Counted from the stretch's first letter, positions 24,341 through 33,856 are shown. The stretch is 64,000 nt of DNA from Paenibacillus pabuli (GCF_039831995.1 NZ_JBDOIO010000005.1:372001-436000); one strand, 5' to 3'. Notes: generated from the letters alone by a model not told the origin. Program-made: numbers and translations.

Positions 24341-27160
24341 TTAGCGAATTTCAAAATGGCTTACACGGACACCCGCAGACAATAAAATATAGATGTCTCG
24401 TTGGCCTGCTGCGCCTTGAAGGTCAGCTTTCACCGTAGACCATTGCTGTGCTCCACTTTGTGCAATATCGACACGTCCTGCCAGCGTACCATCCGCTGCG
24501 TCCAGACGAACTTCCAGCACCGCACCTGGCTGTTCTGATGATACACGCGCTTCAATGGCTGCTGCATGATCGCCCAAATCGGCGTCTTTGAAGGCAATCC
24601 ATCCTTGTTCACCTGTCACACGGACAGAAGTTCCACCTTCCTTGCTCTCATCCAGATCCACACCAAAGTAGGCATCATAATTCTCAGCACGTGTCGCCAC
24701 GCTCAGATTACGGGCAGGGATGGTTTCCCCATCAACCGTCAGATCGGCAACAAGCTGAATATCGGATGACGATTTGCCGACCATGATGGAATACGTTCCT
24801 GCTTCAACCACATAACGATCCCGGGTTACATCCCAGATAGCCAGTTCCTGTACGGGTAAGTTGAAGCTCACTTTCACTGTTGCTCCAGCTTCCACATGGA
24901 GACGACGGAATCCTTTTAACGTTTTAAGTGGACGTTTCACCCGGGATTTGCCGGCACGTACATATAGCTGTACCACTTCATCACTGGGAATGGTTCCGGT
25001 GTTCGTTACGTCGACGGTTACTTTAACCGTTCCTTCTGTTCCCGCTTGGTCAGGATTCAGCTCCAGGTTGCTGTACTTGAACGCAGCATAGGTTAATCCA
25101 TGTCCGAATGGATACAATACATTGCCTTCAAAATACTGATACGTACGTCCCGATTGAATGATGTCGTAGTCCTTGATATCCGTTAACTGATCTGCGGATT
25201 GCACCCACGTCATGTTCAGACGGCCTGCTGGCGCGTAATCTCCGTAGAGCACATCAGCCACAGCCGTACCCAATTCCTGTCCCGCATGGGAAGTGTACAA
25301 TACAGCCGGGATGTTCTCTTGAACCCAATTGGATGTGAACGGATAACTGCCCACAATAACCACAATGGTGTTCGGATTTGCCGCATATACGGCTTCAACC
25401 AGACGCTGCTGGGATTCAGCCAGATCCAGACTTGGACGGTCGATCTCTTCCTTCCCGTTCACAAGCGGATTATTACCGACAAATACAATGGCCGTTTCAG
25501 CTTCCTTGGCTGCTGCTACGGCTTCATCCAGCCCGTTCACAACGATGTCCTTCTTAAATGTCTCGGTGGCACCAAAAGACTTCAGCTCTTCCGAAACGGC
25601 AAATGCGTCATTTCCGCCATTTGGCGCGGTAACCGTTTTGCCATTCCATGTCGTCAGGCCAACACTGCCATCTTCCTGCGGAAGCAAGTGGAATACTTCT
25701 TTCACGAACCAGCCGTACACTTCATCTGCTGAAGCTGTCACTGTTTCTTCGTCCGTGGTCAGATATTTTCCGTTGCTTTCCGCCTGCAGGGTGAGGCTTC
25801 CGAATCCCCAATCCGTGAGCGTAAACGTCTCAGCTTCTCCCGATGCAATGACAGGTGATTTCTCGCCTTCAGCTAGCCCGATTGCTTTTCCATTCGCTAC
25901 CGAAGTCAATGTAATCCGGTCATTTCCATCCTTGAACGTAACCTTGTCGCTGCCTACCTTGCCGCTGATCGCCTCAAGCGGAGATACGCTGTAAGGCATG
26001 GTGCCAGCATACCAGTCACGGTAAACGGTGCCGCCCAGCTGACCAATGACAGCTACTTTGCCTGATTTCGTTTTATTTAGCGGAAGGGTGGCTTTATCGT
26101 TTTTGAGCAATACCACCTGTTCTCTTGCCGCTCTTAGCGACAGGGCCTTCGCCTTCTCTGTCATCATCGCTTCTTCGCCAATGGATGCATACGGGTTGCC
26201 TTCAGCCGGATCGAACTCACCCAGGCGGAAACGCACACGGAATGTATTAAACAATGCCAGATCAATATCTTCCATCGTCAGCGTTCCTTGTTCCAGCCCT
26301 TCGCGCAGCGCTTGCTTGGACAGATCCGCATCATCCGTAATGCTGTCAATTCCAGCTTTTACGGATTCCACGGTGCCCGGTGTATGGGAGTCATAGTACT
26401 TATGATCGTTCTTGATTCCCATCACATCACCTGCATCGCTGACGATGAAACCATCCATTCCCCACTCGCCTTTGACAATTTCGTTCACAAAAGGATGAAG
26501 CAGCGCCGGCGTACCGTTAATAGAGTTATACGCGGTCATCATCGACTGCGCGCCGCCTTCCTTGAACGGCTTCTCGAATGCCTTCAGATAATATTCACGC
26601 ATATTGCGCGGATCAATGCTGGATGAGCCGCTTCCGCGATCCACTTCATTATTGTTGGCAAGGAAGTGCTTGAGCGTTGCAACAGCCTTGTAATACTTTG
26701 GATGATCTCCCTGAATTCCCTTAACCAGTGCTGTGGTAAGCTCAGCAGTGAGTTCCGGATCCTCGCCATAGGCCTCTTCATTACGGCCCCAACGCGGGTC
26801 TCGTTCCATATCTACTGTAGGTGCCCACAGGGTGAGACCGTTCACAGCCGGATTGCGTTTGTAGAACACGCGAGCCTCGTCACCAATGACGGAACCGATT
26901 TCCTTCATAAGTTCGGCATCCCATGTGCAGGCCAGTCCTACAGGCTGCGGGAAGGATGTAGCTTCTCCAAGCCACGCCAGTCCGTGAGCGGCTTCTGTTC
27001 CGTGTTTATAAGCAGCAATACCCAGGCGTTCTACCGCTGGCTGATATTGCAGCATGGATTCGATTTTTTCATCTTCCGTCAGACGGGATACCAGGTCTTT
27101 AACCCTTGCGTCCAGTTCGAGCGTTGTATCCTGAAATGGATATTTGGTTTGATTAGTCAT
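24341..27160 (-). CDS. glycoside hydrolase family 3 enzyme with fascin-like insert and C-terminal CBM6-like domain
   Basis: A 939-residue protein starting at ATG 27160 behind AAGGAG. Residues about 15-310 are the GH3 barrel with nucleophile Asp242 in GFIVSDAGDVMG. Residues about 340-400 begin the second GH3 domain. A beta-trefoil (fascin-like) segment of about 115 residues (412-525, ITLTSVANGKAIGLA ... LTLQAESNGKYLTT) is inserted in it. A fibronectin-III-like GH3 domain follows (about 690-800), then a carbohydrate-binding beta-sandwich like CBM6 (about 815-939). No signal peptide is seen, which is odd for a CBM-bearing enzyme. Probable beta-glucosidase or beta-xylosidase; the sugar cannot be fixed from sequence. 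Confidence 0.85.
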   Translation of the reverse strand: MTNQTKYPFQDTTLELDARVKDLVSRLTEDEKIESMLQYQPAVERLGIAAYKHGTEAAHGLAWLGEATSFPQPVGLACTWDAELMKEIGSVIGDEARVFYKRNPAVNGLTLWAPTVDMERDPRWGRNEEAYGEDPELTAELTTALVKGIQGDHPKYYKAVATLKHFLANNNEVDRGSGSSSIDPRNMREYYLKAFEKPFKEGGAQSMMTAYNSINGTPALLHPFVNEIVKGEWGMDGFIVSDAGDVMGIKNDHKYYDSHTPGTVESVKAGIDSITDDADLSKQALREGLEQGTLTMEDIDLALFNTFRVRFRLGEFDPAEGNPYASIGEEAMMTEKAKALSLRAAREQVVLLKNDKATLPLNKTKSGKVAVIGQLGGTVYRDWYAGTMPYSVSPLEAISGKVGSDKVTFKDGNDRITLTSVANGKAIGLAEGEKSPVIASGEAETFTLTDWGFGSLTLQAESNGKYLTTDEETVTASADEVYGWFVKEVFHLLPQEDGSVGLTTWNGKTVTAPNGGNDAFAVSEELKSFGATETFKKDIVVNGLDEAVAAAKEAETAIVFVGNNPLVNGKEEIDRPSLDLAESQQRLVEAVYAANPNTIVVIVGSYPFTSNWVQENIPAVLYTSHAGQELGTAVADVLYGDYAPAGRLNMTWVQSADQLTDIKDYDIIQSGRTYQYFEGNVLYPFGHGLTYAAFKYSNLELNPDQAGTEGTVKVTVDVTNTGTIPSDEVVQLYVRAGKSRVKRPLKTLKGFRRLHVEAGATVKVSFNLPVQELAIWDVTRDRYVVEAGTYSIMVGKSSSDIQLVADLTVDGETIPARNLSVATRAENYDAYFGVDLDESKEGGTSVRVTGEQGWIAFKDADLGDHAAAIEARVSSEQPGAVLEVRLDAADGTLAGRVDIAQSGAQQWSTVKADLQGAAGQRDIYILLSAGVRVSHFEIR

Positions 27161-27543
27161 GGGTTGAAATCTCCTTTGCACTTCAGATCGTTTATTTAAT
27201 AATGATAGCGAATACATCTAATGTAATGAACACGGTGTACTTCGATGAATCCTCGACTCGCTTTATATAGGTAAAAACATTGTTAAATCAGCATTTACCG
27301 AATTGTATCCTTCGTTAGTTTTCATTTACTAAAACGGTTTCGGTAACCCTATCATAATGCATGTTTGGCAAAAATAACAGGGGTCCTCTCCAGGAAAATG
27401 TGAACAATGATTTGTAAAGTCTCTGCTGCATCGTTTTATTCAGTCAGAGTGTGGCAATCATGAATAGGAGTACATCCCATTCGCGCTTGCCTGGGATACG
27501 AATCATGGATTCAACCTGAAGAAAGATCAAGGAGGACAATCGA
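27161..27543. other. 383-nt divergent intergenic region between GH3 and FAD-Rieske genes
   Basis: Holds the promoters of both divergent genes. The only repeat noticed is the imperfect palindrome GGTTTCGGTAACC near 27336, upstream of the GH3 gene, which could be a sugar-repressor site; no good CcpA cre match was seen. No RNA gene or ORF with a ribosome-binding site is evident. Confidence 0.4.
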
Positions 27544-29088
27544 ATGAGCAACAATCAACAGCCCCCGACGGGCCTACCCCCTGTTCCGGAATCGATCTGG
27601 AGGGCTACTCATGAATTTAACGCCTATCCGAAGCTAACGGAAGACATTACTGCAGATGTAGCCATTATTGGTGCAGGAATTGCAGGAATCACGACAGCCT
27701 ACTTGCTTGCCCAATCAGGTATGCGTGTCGTGGTGCTGGAAGCCGGGAAAGTTCTGGATGGTACAACCGGACATACGACAGCTAAGGTTTCTGCCCAGCA
27801 TGGGGTGATTTTCGATGAACTGCTCCACCACTTCGGAGAAGAACAGGCACGAATGTATTATGAAGGCAATGCCGGTGCTGCCAACTGGATGCGCAATCTG
27901 GTGAAGGAAAAACAGATCGATTGCCAGTGGGCAGAGGAAGATGCCTATGTGTATATACAATCTGAAGATAACCTGAAAAAGCTGGAGATCGAGCTCACCG
28001 CTTACGGCAAGCTGAATATTCCAGGTCAGTGGGTCGATCCACTACCGATACCAGTTCCGTCCAGGGCAGGCATCAAAATGCCCGGTCAAGCTCGCTTTGA
28101 TCCGCTGGCCTATTTGCATCATTTGCTCGATTCAGCCGTTAAGCAGGGGGTCCAGATTTACGAACACACAACGGTAACCGACGTGGAAGAAGAGGCTTCA
28201 CTTCGTGTACGAACCTATGGAGAGGGTCCATCCGTGACAGCAGAACATGTGGTTGTGGCTTCTCACTTCCCCGTGTATGATCCGGGTTTTTATTTCACTA
28301 GATTGCACGCCGAGCGGTCTTATGCCGTTGCAGTAGAACCTCAGAAGCCATACACCGGCGGCATGTATATCTCTGATGATGAACCGTCCCGATCCCTGCG
28401 TAAGGTCCTTCATGACGGAAAGGAACTGATTCTTTTCGGCGGAGAAAACCATAAAACCGGACAAGGAATCTGCACCTATGGTCATTATGAACGCCTCGAG
28501 CGCTTCGCAGAGGAAACATACGGCATTCGCAGCATTCCGTTCCGCTGGTCTGCCCAGGATCTGATATCCATTGATAAGGTGCCTTATATTGGACCGATTA
28601 CCGGAAGGCATGAGCGAGTCTATGTCGCTACCGGATTTGCCAAGTGGGGCATGACCACTGGAACGATGGCCGGACATATCCTGGCAGATCGGATTACCGG
28701 TCGTGAGAATCCACATGCTGCTGTCTTCGACCCGGCCCGATTCAAGACAGATCCCGGTGTGAAAAACTTCATTATAGAAAACGCGAATGTAGCAAAAGAG
28801 CTGATCTCCGGAAAAGTGGGCATTGTCCATAAGGACGTCAGGGAGATTGGCAATGACGAAGGTGCCGTTGTTCGTCATAACGGCAAACGGGCCGGTGCCT
28901 ACAAGGACACCAGCGGCAAACTGTTTTTGGTCGATACAACCTGCACCCATCTGGGGTGCGAAGTGGAATGGAATGAAGGAGAACGCTCATGGGATTGCCC
29001 TTGCCACGGTTCCCGCTTCAACTTTGCCGGCAAAGTGATTGAAGGACCTGCTGTCAAAGATCTCAAACTGCTAGAAGCTACGGAATAA
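27544..29088 (+). CDS. FAD-dependent oxidoreductase with C-terminal Rieske domain (YhfW-like)
   Basis: A 514-residue fusion. The N-terminal DAO-type flavoprotein carries the dinucleotide motif VAIIGAGIAGITTAYLL (about 39-55) and a C-terminal FAD-contact GFAKWGMTTGTMAG. Residues about 425-514 are a Rieske 2Fe-2S domain with ligands Cys467, His469 (CTHLGC), Cys485 and His488 (CPCHGS) and the extra cysteines Cys472 and Cys487 that form the Rieske disulfide. The architecture equals Bacillus YhfW. Substrate is unknown; the cluster presumably passes electrons to or from FAD. Monocistronic. Confidence 0.9.
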   Translation: MSNNQQPPTGLPPVPESIWRATHEFNAYPKLTEDITADVAIIGAGIAGITTAYLLAQSGMRVVVLEAGKVLDGTTGHTTAKVSAQHGVIFDELLHHFGEEQARMYYEGNAGAANWMRNLVKEKQIDCQWAEEDAYVYIQSEDNLKKLEIELTAYGKLNIPGQWVDPLPIPVPSRAGIKMPGQARFDPLAYLHHLLDSAVKQGVQIYEHTTVTDVEEEASLRVRTYGEGPSVTAEHVVVASHFPVYDPGFYFTRLHAERSYAVAVEPQKPYTGGMYISDDEPSRSLRKVLHDGKELILFGGENHKTGQGICTYGHYERLERFAEETYGIRSIPFRWSAQDLISIDKVPYIGPITGRHERVYVATGFAKWGMTTGTMAGHILADRITGRENPHAAVFDPARFKTDPGVKNFIIENANVAKELISGKVGIVHKDVREIGNDEGAVVRHNGKRAGAYKDTSGKLFLVDTTCTHLGCEVEWNEGERSWDCPCHGSRFNFAGKVIEGPAVKDLKLLEATE

Positions 29089-29110
29089 ACAGAACAGATT
29101 CAGTTTACAG

Positions 29111-29158
29111 ACCCGGGTAGGATTCCGTCTTCGGACGGAGGTATCTTATCCGGGTTTT
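29111..29158 (+). terminator. terminator after FAD-Rieske gene
   Basis: ACCCGG (29111-29116) pairs with CCGGGT (29150-29155), with an inner CCGTC-TTCG-GACGG hairpin, followed by TTTTGC. Confidence 0.75.
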
Positions 29159-29328
29159 GCGTATGCTGTTCTTATGTGAAGTCAGTCGTGGTGTACAGGA
29201 GCACAATCATGACAAGGAACTATTTTAAAATCACTACCTTGCAATATACAGTACCGGATGCTATTATGATTTTATAACTACTGATCAATACACACTAGTG
29301 ATCGAAGAAGGATTAAGGAGGAACCTGT

Positions 29329-29658
29329 GTGAACGTGAATATCCAGTTCAAAAAGGGAGTGCTGGAGCTATGTGTCCTGGTGCTGATTAACCGCCAGGAT
29401 CGGTATGGCTACGAACTGGCTCAGGCGGTTTCCAAACATATTGAAGTTGCCGAAGGCGCATTGTACCCATTGCTGCGCAGACTTGTTCAAGACGGGTACT
29501 GCACCACCTATTTACAGGAATCAAGCGAGGGTCCGCCCCGTAAATATTATAAGCTGTCCGATACAGGTCGTGACTACATGCAGGCACTGACTACGGAATG
29601 GAATGAATTTGTGCGCAATGTCGCAAATCTTATTGAGGAAGGAACCCATAATGAATAG
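29329..29658 (+). CDS. PadR family transcriptional regulator
   Basis: A 109-residue PadR regulator starting at GTG behind AAGGAGG. The winged helix is typical: LELCVLVLINRQDRYGYELAQAV, then VAEGALYPLLRRLVQDGYCTTYLQ and the wing RKYYKLSDTGRDYM. It is first of three overlapping genes with DUF1700 and DUF4097 products, a recurrent Firmicute envelope-stress arrangement. It overlaps the next start by 8 nt, so it probably autoregulates the operon. The effector is unknown. Confidence 0.92.
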   Translation: MNVNIQFKKGVLELCVLVLINRQDRYGYELAQAVSKHIEVAEGALYPLLRRLVQDGYCTTYLQESSEGPPRKYYKLSDTGRDYMQALTTEWNEFVRNVANLIEEGTHNE

Positions 29659-30244
29659 ACAACAATTTATGCAGGCCATGGAAATACATCTGCGGCCGAT
29701 GGAACCTCAGGAACGGGCAGAGTTGCTCGCAGACTATGATCAGCACTTCGAGCTCGGACTGCAGGAAGGCAGACCTGAAGAGGAGATTGCCCGCGAGTTG
29801 GGCCGTCCGGAAGAGATTGCACGGGAAGCACTCGGTGATCGCTACGACGTGAACATGCCGGGTTCCGATCCCTTCTACGCCCCCACTTATGGTGAAATGC
29901 GGCCGCCGAAGAACAGCAACCGGGCAGCTCGCAACTTTTTTACGGCTACTGGCCTGATCTTTCTGAACTTGATTCTTGGGATTCCTCTTGGGCTGACACT
30001 CTGGTCGGTATGGCTAGTCATTGCCAGTCTGTCCTTGCTGGTAGTGGCCCCAGTCGCAGCTGCGGTGGACTTCCTGTTTCTCAATCATTTTGATAAGGCA
30101 GAGCTGTTCGTGGCTATCGGGGCATTTGGTGTGGGGATTCTGTTCTTCATCGCGGCGAAGCGGGTATTCAAGGCCTTTAAGTCAGTCACGCTAAAATATC
30201 TTAATTGGAATAAGAGGACGATGAGAGGAGACGTTTCCGCATGA
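29651..30244 (+). CDS. DUF1700 family membrane protein (HAAS domain)
   Basis: A 197-residue protein starting at the ATG that overlaps the padR stop (ATGAATAG). The N-terminal helical signature MNRQQFMQAMEIHLRPMEPQER...DYDQHFELGLQEGRPEEEIARELGRPEEIARE is the HAAS/DUF1700 domain; three to four membrane segments follow (about 95-175) with a basic tail. It probably works with the PadR and DUF4097 partners as a membrane signalling component. Biochemical role unknown. Confidence 0.88.
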   Translation: MNRQQFMQAMEIHLRPMEPQERAELLADYDQHFELGLQEGRPEEEIARELGRPEEIAREALGDRYDVNMPGSDPFYAPTYGEMRPPKNSNRAARNFFTATGLIFLNLILGIPLGLTLWSVWLVIASLSLLVVAPVAAAVDFLFLNHFDKAELFVAIGAFGVGILFFIAAKRVFKAFKSVTLKYLNWNKRTMRGDVSA

Positions 30245-31140
30245 GTACAAAAAAATGGTTAGCTTTAGCGGTCATATGTATCGGCATAGGCTTGCTTGGA
30301 ACATCCATCTATGGAGTTCAGTTCGGAGACAAGCGAGAAGCCTATTCCAAGCGATGGGATTTCAAAAGTGATGAGTTGCAAGATGTTATCATGAAAGCTA
30401 ACTTTAGCGCAGATATTGAATTTATAGCCAGCCCGAGTTCGGATGGTTATATCGAGGTAGACGGGAAATGGGACCCAGCCGTAATCAAAAGCTTTGAACA
30501 GGCCTCTTTGAAGGATGGAACATTCAAACTATCGCAAACCGAACGGGAGCAATTGCAGTTTTTCACCCTGTATTGGAATGATCGGGATTCCAAAATCACC
30601 ATTGCCCTGCCCGAAGGGCACCAACTCAACGAGGTTAAGCTCGATTCATCATCTAGTGACTGGTCTTTGACTGGTTTGAACGCGAATCTGCTTGAACTGA
30701 ACAATACCTCAGGATCCGTTCGTTTGGAAGATATCTCAGCTCCGCATGTTGAACTGGATCTAACTTCAGGAGACATTCAGGCTTCATCCATTCATGGTGA
30801 CATGACAGTAAATCAATCCTCTGGAAGCTTCACTGCAGATCAGGTAGCCGGCAATGTGAACAGCGAAATAACATCAGGAGATGTTAAAATCACACAGCTA
30901 GACGGAGCTGCCACTATCCGTTTCACTTCTGGCAGTATTCGTATTGAACAGTCGCATTCCGCCCCAGTGGATGTATCGGGACAATCGGGAGATATCTTCA
31001 TTCAAGCCGCACCAGACTTTGAGGGAGTTTATGACGCTCGTGCCACTTCCGGAGATGTAAATGTACCGGAATCTCCGATGATCAGCAAGGAAGTTATCAA
31101 GGCCCGTACCACCTCAGGCAGCATCCGAATCACCAAGTAG
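30241..31140 (+). CDS. DUF4097 family beta-helix-like repeat protein
   Basis: A 299-residue protein with one N-terminal membrane anchor (residues 7-24) and an extracytoplasmic region built of short repeats. From about residue 150 the motif TSG(D/S)(I/V) recurs about every 20 residues (NTSGSVRLEDI, LTSGDIQAS, QSSGSFTADQV, ITSGDVKITQL, FTSGSIRIEQ, QSGDIFIQA, TSGDVNVPE, TTSGSIRITK), predicting a right-handed beta-helix. The family is also called putative adhesin and is linked to envelope stress. Its start overlaps the DUF1700 stop by 4 nt (ATGA). Confidence 0.88.
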   Translation: MSTKKWLALAVICIGIGLLGTSIYGVQFGDKREAYSKRWDFKSDELQDVIMKANFSADIEFIASPSSDGYIEVDGKWDPAVIKSFEQASLKDGTFKLSQTEREQLQFFTLYWNDRDSKITIALPEGHQLNEVKLDSSSSDWSLTGLNANLLELNNTSGSVRLEDISAPHVELDLTSGDIQASSIHGDMTVNQSSGSFTADQVAGNVNSEITSGDVKITQLDGAATIRFTSGSIRIEQSHSAPVDVSGQSGDIFIQAAPDFEGVYDARATSGDVNVPESPMISKEVIKARTTSGSIRITK

Positions 31141-31218
31141 TGATGAAGCAAATATTCGAACTGTGGGTAATATAGTATAATCAACTGCCAGTCCAACTTA
31201 TAAGGAGGAATTACCCAC

Positions 31219-31938
31219 ATGGAACTTAAAAATAAAACGGCTGTCATTACAGGCGCCGGTAAAGGTATTGGCCGCGCCATTGCAGGAGCACTTGCCAAGG
31301 AAGGTGTACATCTCGGCTTGATCGCACGTACCGCCTCCGACCTGGAGGCCCTTCAGCAATCGTTGAGCCAGGAATATGGCATTAAAGTCACAAGTGCTGT
31401 GGCTGACATCTCTGATCGTACACAGGCTGAAGCAGCGGTTGCTGCCATTGAGATGGAACTTGGTGCGGTCGACATCCTCATCAATAATGCAGGTATTGCC
31501 AGCTTCGGCACCTTAATCGACATGGAGCCGGAAGAGTGGGAGCGCATCCTGCACGTTAACGTTATGGGTACATACTATGTAACACGTGCCGTGCTGCCAA
31601 GTATGATTAAGGAAAGCAGCGGCAGTATCATCAACATCGCGTCTACAGCAGGCGAGCGTGGATTCGCCACAGGTTCGGCATACTGCGCATCCAAATTCGC
31701 CCTGCTTGGGATGACCGAGTCCCTGATGCAGGAAGTACGCAAATCCAACATTCGTGTAACGGCATTAACCCCAAGTACGGTCAATACAGAGCTCGCTACC
31801 AATGCTGGATTGAAAATCGGAGACGAAGATCGCATGATGCAAGCGGAGGATGTAGCCGAGCTTGCTCTGGCAACGCTCAAGCTCTCCGATCGTGTGTTTG
31901 TCAAGGCTGCTGGAATCTGGACAACCAATCCGCAGTAA
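31219..31938 (+). CDS. short-chain dehydrogenase/reductase, 3-oxoacyl-ACP reductase type
   Basis: A 239-residue classical SDR. Nucleotide-binding TGAGKGIG (11-18), NNAG (89-92) and the catalytic Ser142, Tyr155 and Lys159 (INIASTAGERGFATGSAYCASK) are in place. The sequence is closest in pattern to FabG-like 3-ketoacyl-ACP reductases, but no fatty-acid genes are near, so the true substrate is open. AAGGAGGAATTACCCAC precedes the ATG. It is 78 nt after the DUF4097 gene with no terminator between, so read-through is possible. Confidence 0.88.
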   Translation: MELKNKTAVITGAGKGIGRAIAGALAKEGVHLGLIARTASDLEALQQSLSQEYGIKVTSAVADISDRTQAEAAVAAIEMELGAVDILINNAGIASFGTLIDMEPEEWERILHVNVMGTYYVTRAVLPSMIKESSGSIINIASTAGERGFATGSAYCASKFALLGMTESLMQEVRKSNIRVTALTPSTVNTELATNAGLKIGDEDRMMQAEDVAELALATLKLSDRVFVKAAGIWTTNPQ

Positions 31939-31959
31939 ACCATGAACTAGGATTCATTA

Positions 31960-31990
31960 GACCGCTCGAGAAACTCTCGGCGGTCTTTTT
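31960..31990 (+). terminator. terminator after SDR gene
   Basis: GACCGC-CGAG pairs with CTCG-GCGGTC around AAA (31960-31985), then five T. Confidence 0.85.
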
Positions 31991-32021
31991 GCATACTTAC
32001 CAGCACCAACCTGCCATCTGC

Positions 32022-32570
32022 TTAATTGTTCCACAAGCGGTCCAGATCCAGCTCTTTGGACACCGCAATTAACACAACCGCTGTCTCATCTCCTATATTC
32101 GTTACCTTATGGGGAACAATGGCATTCCAGCTAAACGAATCTCCAACCTCCAGCACCTCTACATCCTCGGACTGCTCTGCGCGAATCCTACCCTGGAGGA
32201 CAAGGTGACTCTCTTCACCTGCATGCTTGCTGACTCCTGTGGAGACACCCGGCGGCAGCTCTACAATGGACATGCGCATTGCCCCTTTTGCCGTCAGATG
32301 CTGTACCTTGATCGACCCGCCCCCCGCAGTCGTTTCCTCACGCTCATCCTTGCGTACCACATTCATACGCTGCTCTGGTGTAAGCAGCAGGTAAGGCAGG
32401 GGAACCTCCAGATAATCCGCTATACTTTCAAGTGTAGCGATGGAAGGGGATGTTTTATTATTTTCCACATTGCTTATAAAGCCTTTCGATAATCCCGTTC
32501 CCTCGCACATTTGCATGATCGTAATCTGTTTCTGCTTCCGGATCGTACGAATAGCCAAACCGATATCCAT
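32022..32570 (-). CDS. XRE-family regulator with C-terminal cupin domain
   Basis: A 182-residue protein. Residues 5-62 form a lambda-repressor-type HTH (IRTIRKQKQITIMQMCEGTGLSKGFISNVENNKTSPSIATLESIADYLEVPL). Residues about 100-175 are a cupin barrel (MRMSIVELPPGVSTGVSKHAGEESHLVLQGRI ... VGDSFSWNAIVPHKVTNIGD), probably the small-ligand sensor. This layout is common among regulators of amine, amino-acid or antibiotic-response genes. It follows the VOC gene by 8 nt on the same strand, forming a two-gene operon. Confidence 0.88.
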   Translation of the reverse strand: MDIGLAIRTIRKQKQITIMQMCEGTGLSKGFISNVENNKTSPSIATLESIADYLEVPLPYLLLTPEQRMNVVRKDEREETTAGGGSIKVQHLTAKGAMRMSIVELPPGVSTGVSKHAGEESHLVLQGRIRAEQSEDVEVLEVGDSFSWNAIVPHKVTNIGDETAVVLIAVSKELDLDRLWNN

Positions 32571-32578
32571 CTCTTTCC

Positions 32579-32974
32579 CTACCCTTCTCCAGCTAAATCC
32601 TCAGTCTGTCTCTTGTTGAGAGACTCATAATAAATAATCCGGTTGCCAAACGGATCCGTCACGGTCATCTCCCTTAATCCCCAAGGCGTATCCTCAATAC
32701 CCGGCCTGGAATGTTTATATTCTTTCTGATTAAGTCTGACGCGCAGTACACTCAGATCATCTGTCTCTATTCGCAGCGCAGCTCCCGGAGTACAATCGCC
32801 GTGATGCTCAGACAGGTGAAGAACAATGGAATCAAGCGATATCTGTATATATAAGGGCATCCCCTCTTCAAATCGATGTTCCCAATCCACGACAAACCCC
32901 AGATAGTCGACATAAAACTCCTTGGCCTTGCCCTCATCAAATATTCTCAAAATAGGCACGATCCCTTGCAACAT
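32579..32974 (-). CDS. VOC superfamily protein (glyoxalase/bleomycin-resistance-like)
   Basis: A 131-residue protein with the paired beta-alpha-beta-beta-beta fold typical of vicinal-oxygen-chelate proteins: VPILRIFDEGKAKEFYVDYLGFVVDWEHRF at the N-terminus and REMTVTDPFGNRIIYYE at the C-terminus. It resembles the single-domain glyoxalase-like bleomycin-binding group. The ATG at 32974 is preferred; GTG at 32983 is an alternative. It is upstream of and co-transcribed with the XRE-cupin regulator. Substrate unknown. Confidence 0.85.
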   Translation of the reverse strand: MLQGIVPILRIFDEGKAKEFYVDYLGFVVDWEHRFEEGMPLYIQISLDSIVLHLSEHHGDCTPGAALRIETDDLSVLRVRLNQKEYKHSRPGIEDTPWGLREMTVTDPFGNRIIYYESLNKRQTEDLAGEG

Positions 32975-33181
32975 CCTGATCACATCCTCGGGAATAATAG
33001 GTTCATTTCCATCAGCAAGCTATCTTACATTTCGAGACTGCTTATACGCAACATATTTTCATAATACAAAAAAAATATTGACCCTACAATGGATCCATGA
33101 TAAATTTTGTTCATAAATAGGAATATTTATTTCATATAAGTGAACTAACATCATATAAACTTATTTCAGGCGGTGATTTCA

Positions 33182-33856
33182 ATGAATAAATCATTTACTT
33201 ATGAAGTTCGAGTGCCTTCGGATTACAATACGGATCAGCAATATCCCGTTATCTTCGCCCTCCATGGCATGGGTTCGGATGAACAGGACATGCTTCGTTT
33301 AATGGAGCCCCTGCAATCCGATTTTATTATCGTGGCTGTTCGTGGACCTATTGTTCAGGGTAACGGTTATGCCTATTTTCAAATTAAAAGCATTGGCAAC
33401 CCTGTTCGTGAGCTGTTTGACAACTCCGTACAGGGTTTGCAGCAGCTGATTAAGGACCTGTCCGCTGAATATGCCATTGACCCGGCTCGACGTTACATCA
33501 TCGGTTTCAGCCAAGGTGCCATTATGGCAATGACGCTCTCCCTGGTCATGGGCGATTCCATCAAAGGAATCGTAGCCATGAGCGGATATATTCCGCAATT
33601 TGTAAAAGACGAATATCCAATAGAGCCCGGAACAGCGTTATCCGTATTCATCTCCCATGGAGACCAGGATCACATTTTCCCGCTGCAACTGGGTGAAGGC
33701 AATGCCGATTATTTCCGTGAACACATTAGCAATGTAACTTACGTTCCTTATCCTGGCGGACATCACGTCACAGCCCAGCTCTACGATCAATTCCAATTCT
33801 GGCTTCGCAGCGATGCTGAACTCGCTGCCGGCCATTTGAAAGGACTGAATGCATAA
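33182..33856 (+). CDS. alpha/beta hydrolase, carboxylesterase/phospholipase family
   Basis: A 224-residue hydrolase. LHGMGSDEQDM forms the oxyanion region, GFSQGAIMA carries the nucleophile serine (Ser in G-x-S-x-G), SHGDQDHIFP the acid and GGHHVTAQ the histidine. The family hydrolyses short esters and related compounds. Its stop codon overlaps the start of the extradiol-dioxygenase gene by 1 nt (TAATG), so the two act in the same response, as in quinone or aromatic-compound detoxification pairs. The start at 33182 has only a weak ribosome-binding site; GTG 33173 is possible. Confidence 0.82.
   Translation: MNKSFTYEVRVPSDYNTDQQYPVIFALHGMGSDEQDMLRLMEPLQSDFIIVAVRGPIVQGNGYAYFQIKSIGNPVRELFDNSVQGLQQLIKDLSAEYAIDPARRYIIGFSQGAIMAMTLSLVMGDSIKGIVAMSGYIPQFVKDEYPIEPGTALSVFISHGDQDHIFPLQLGEGNADYFREHISNVTYVPYPGGHHVTAQLYDQFQFWLRSDAELAAGHLKGLNA

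Noticed and set aside
27325-27350. CcpA cre site before the GH3 gene
   Set aside because: The local palindrome GGTTTCGGTAACC does not fit TGWNANCGNTNWCA well enough.
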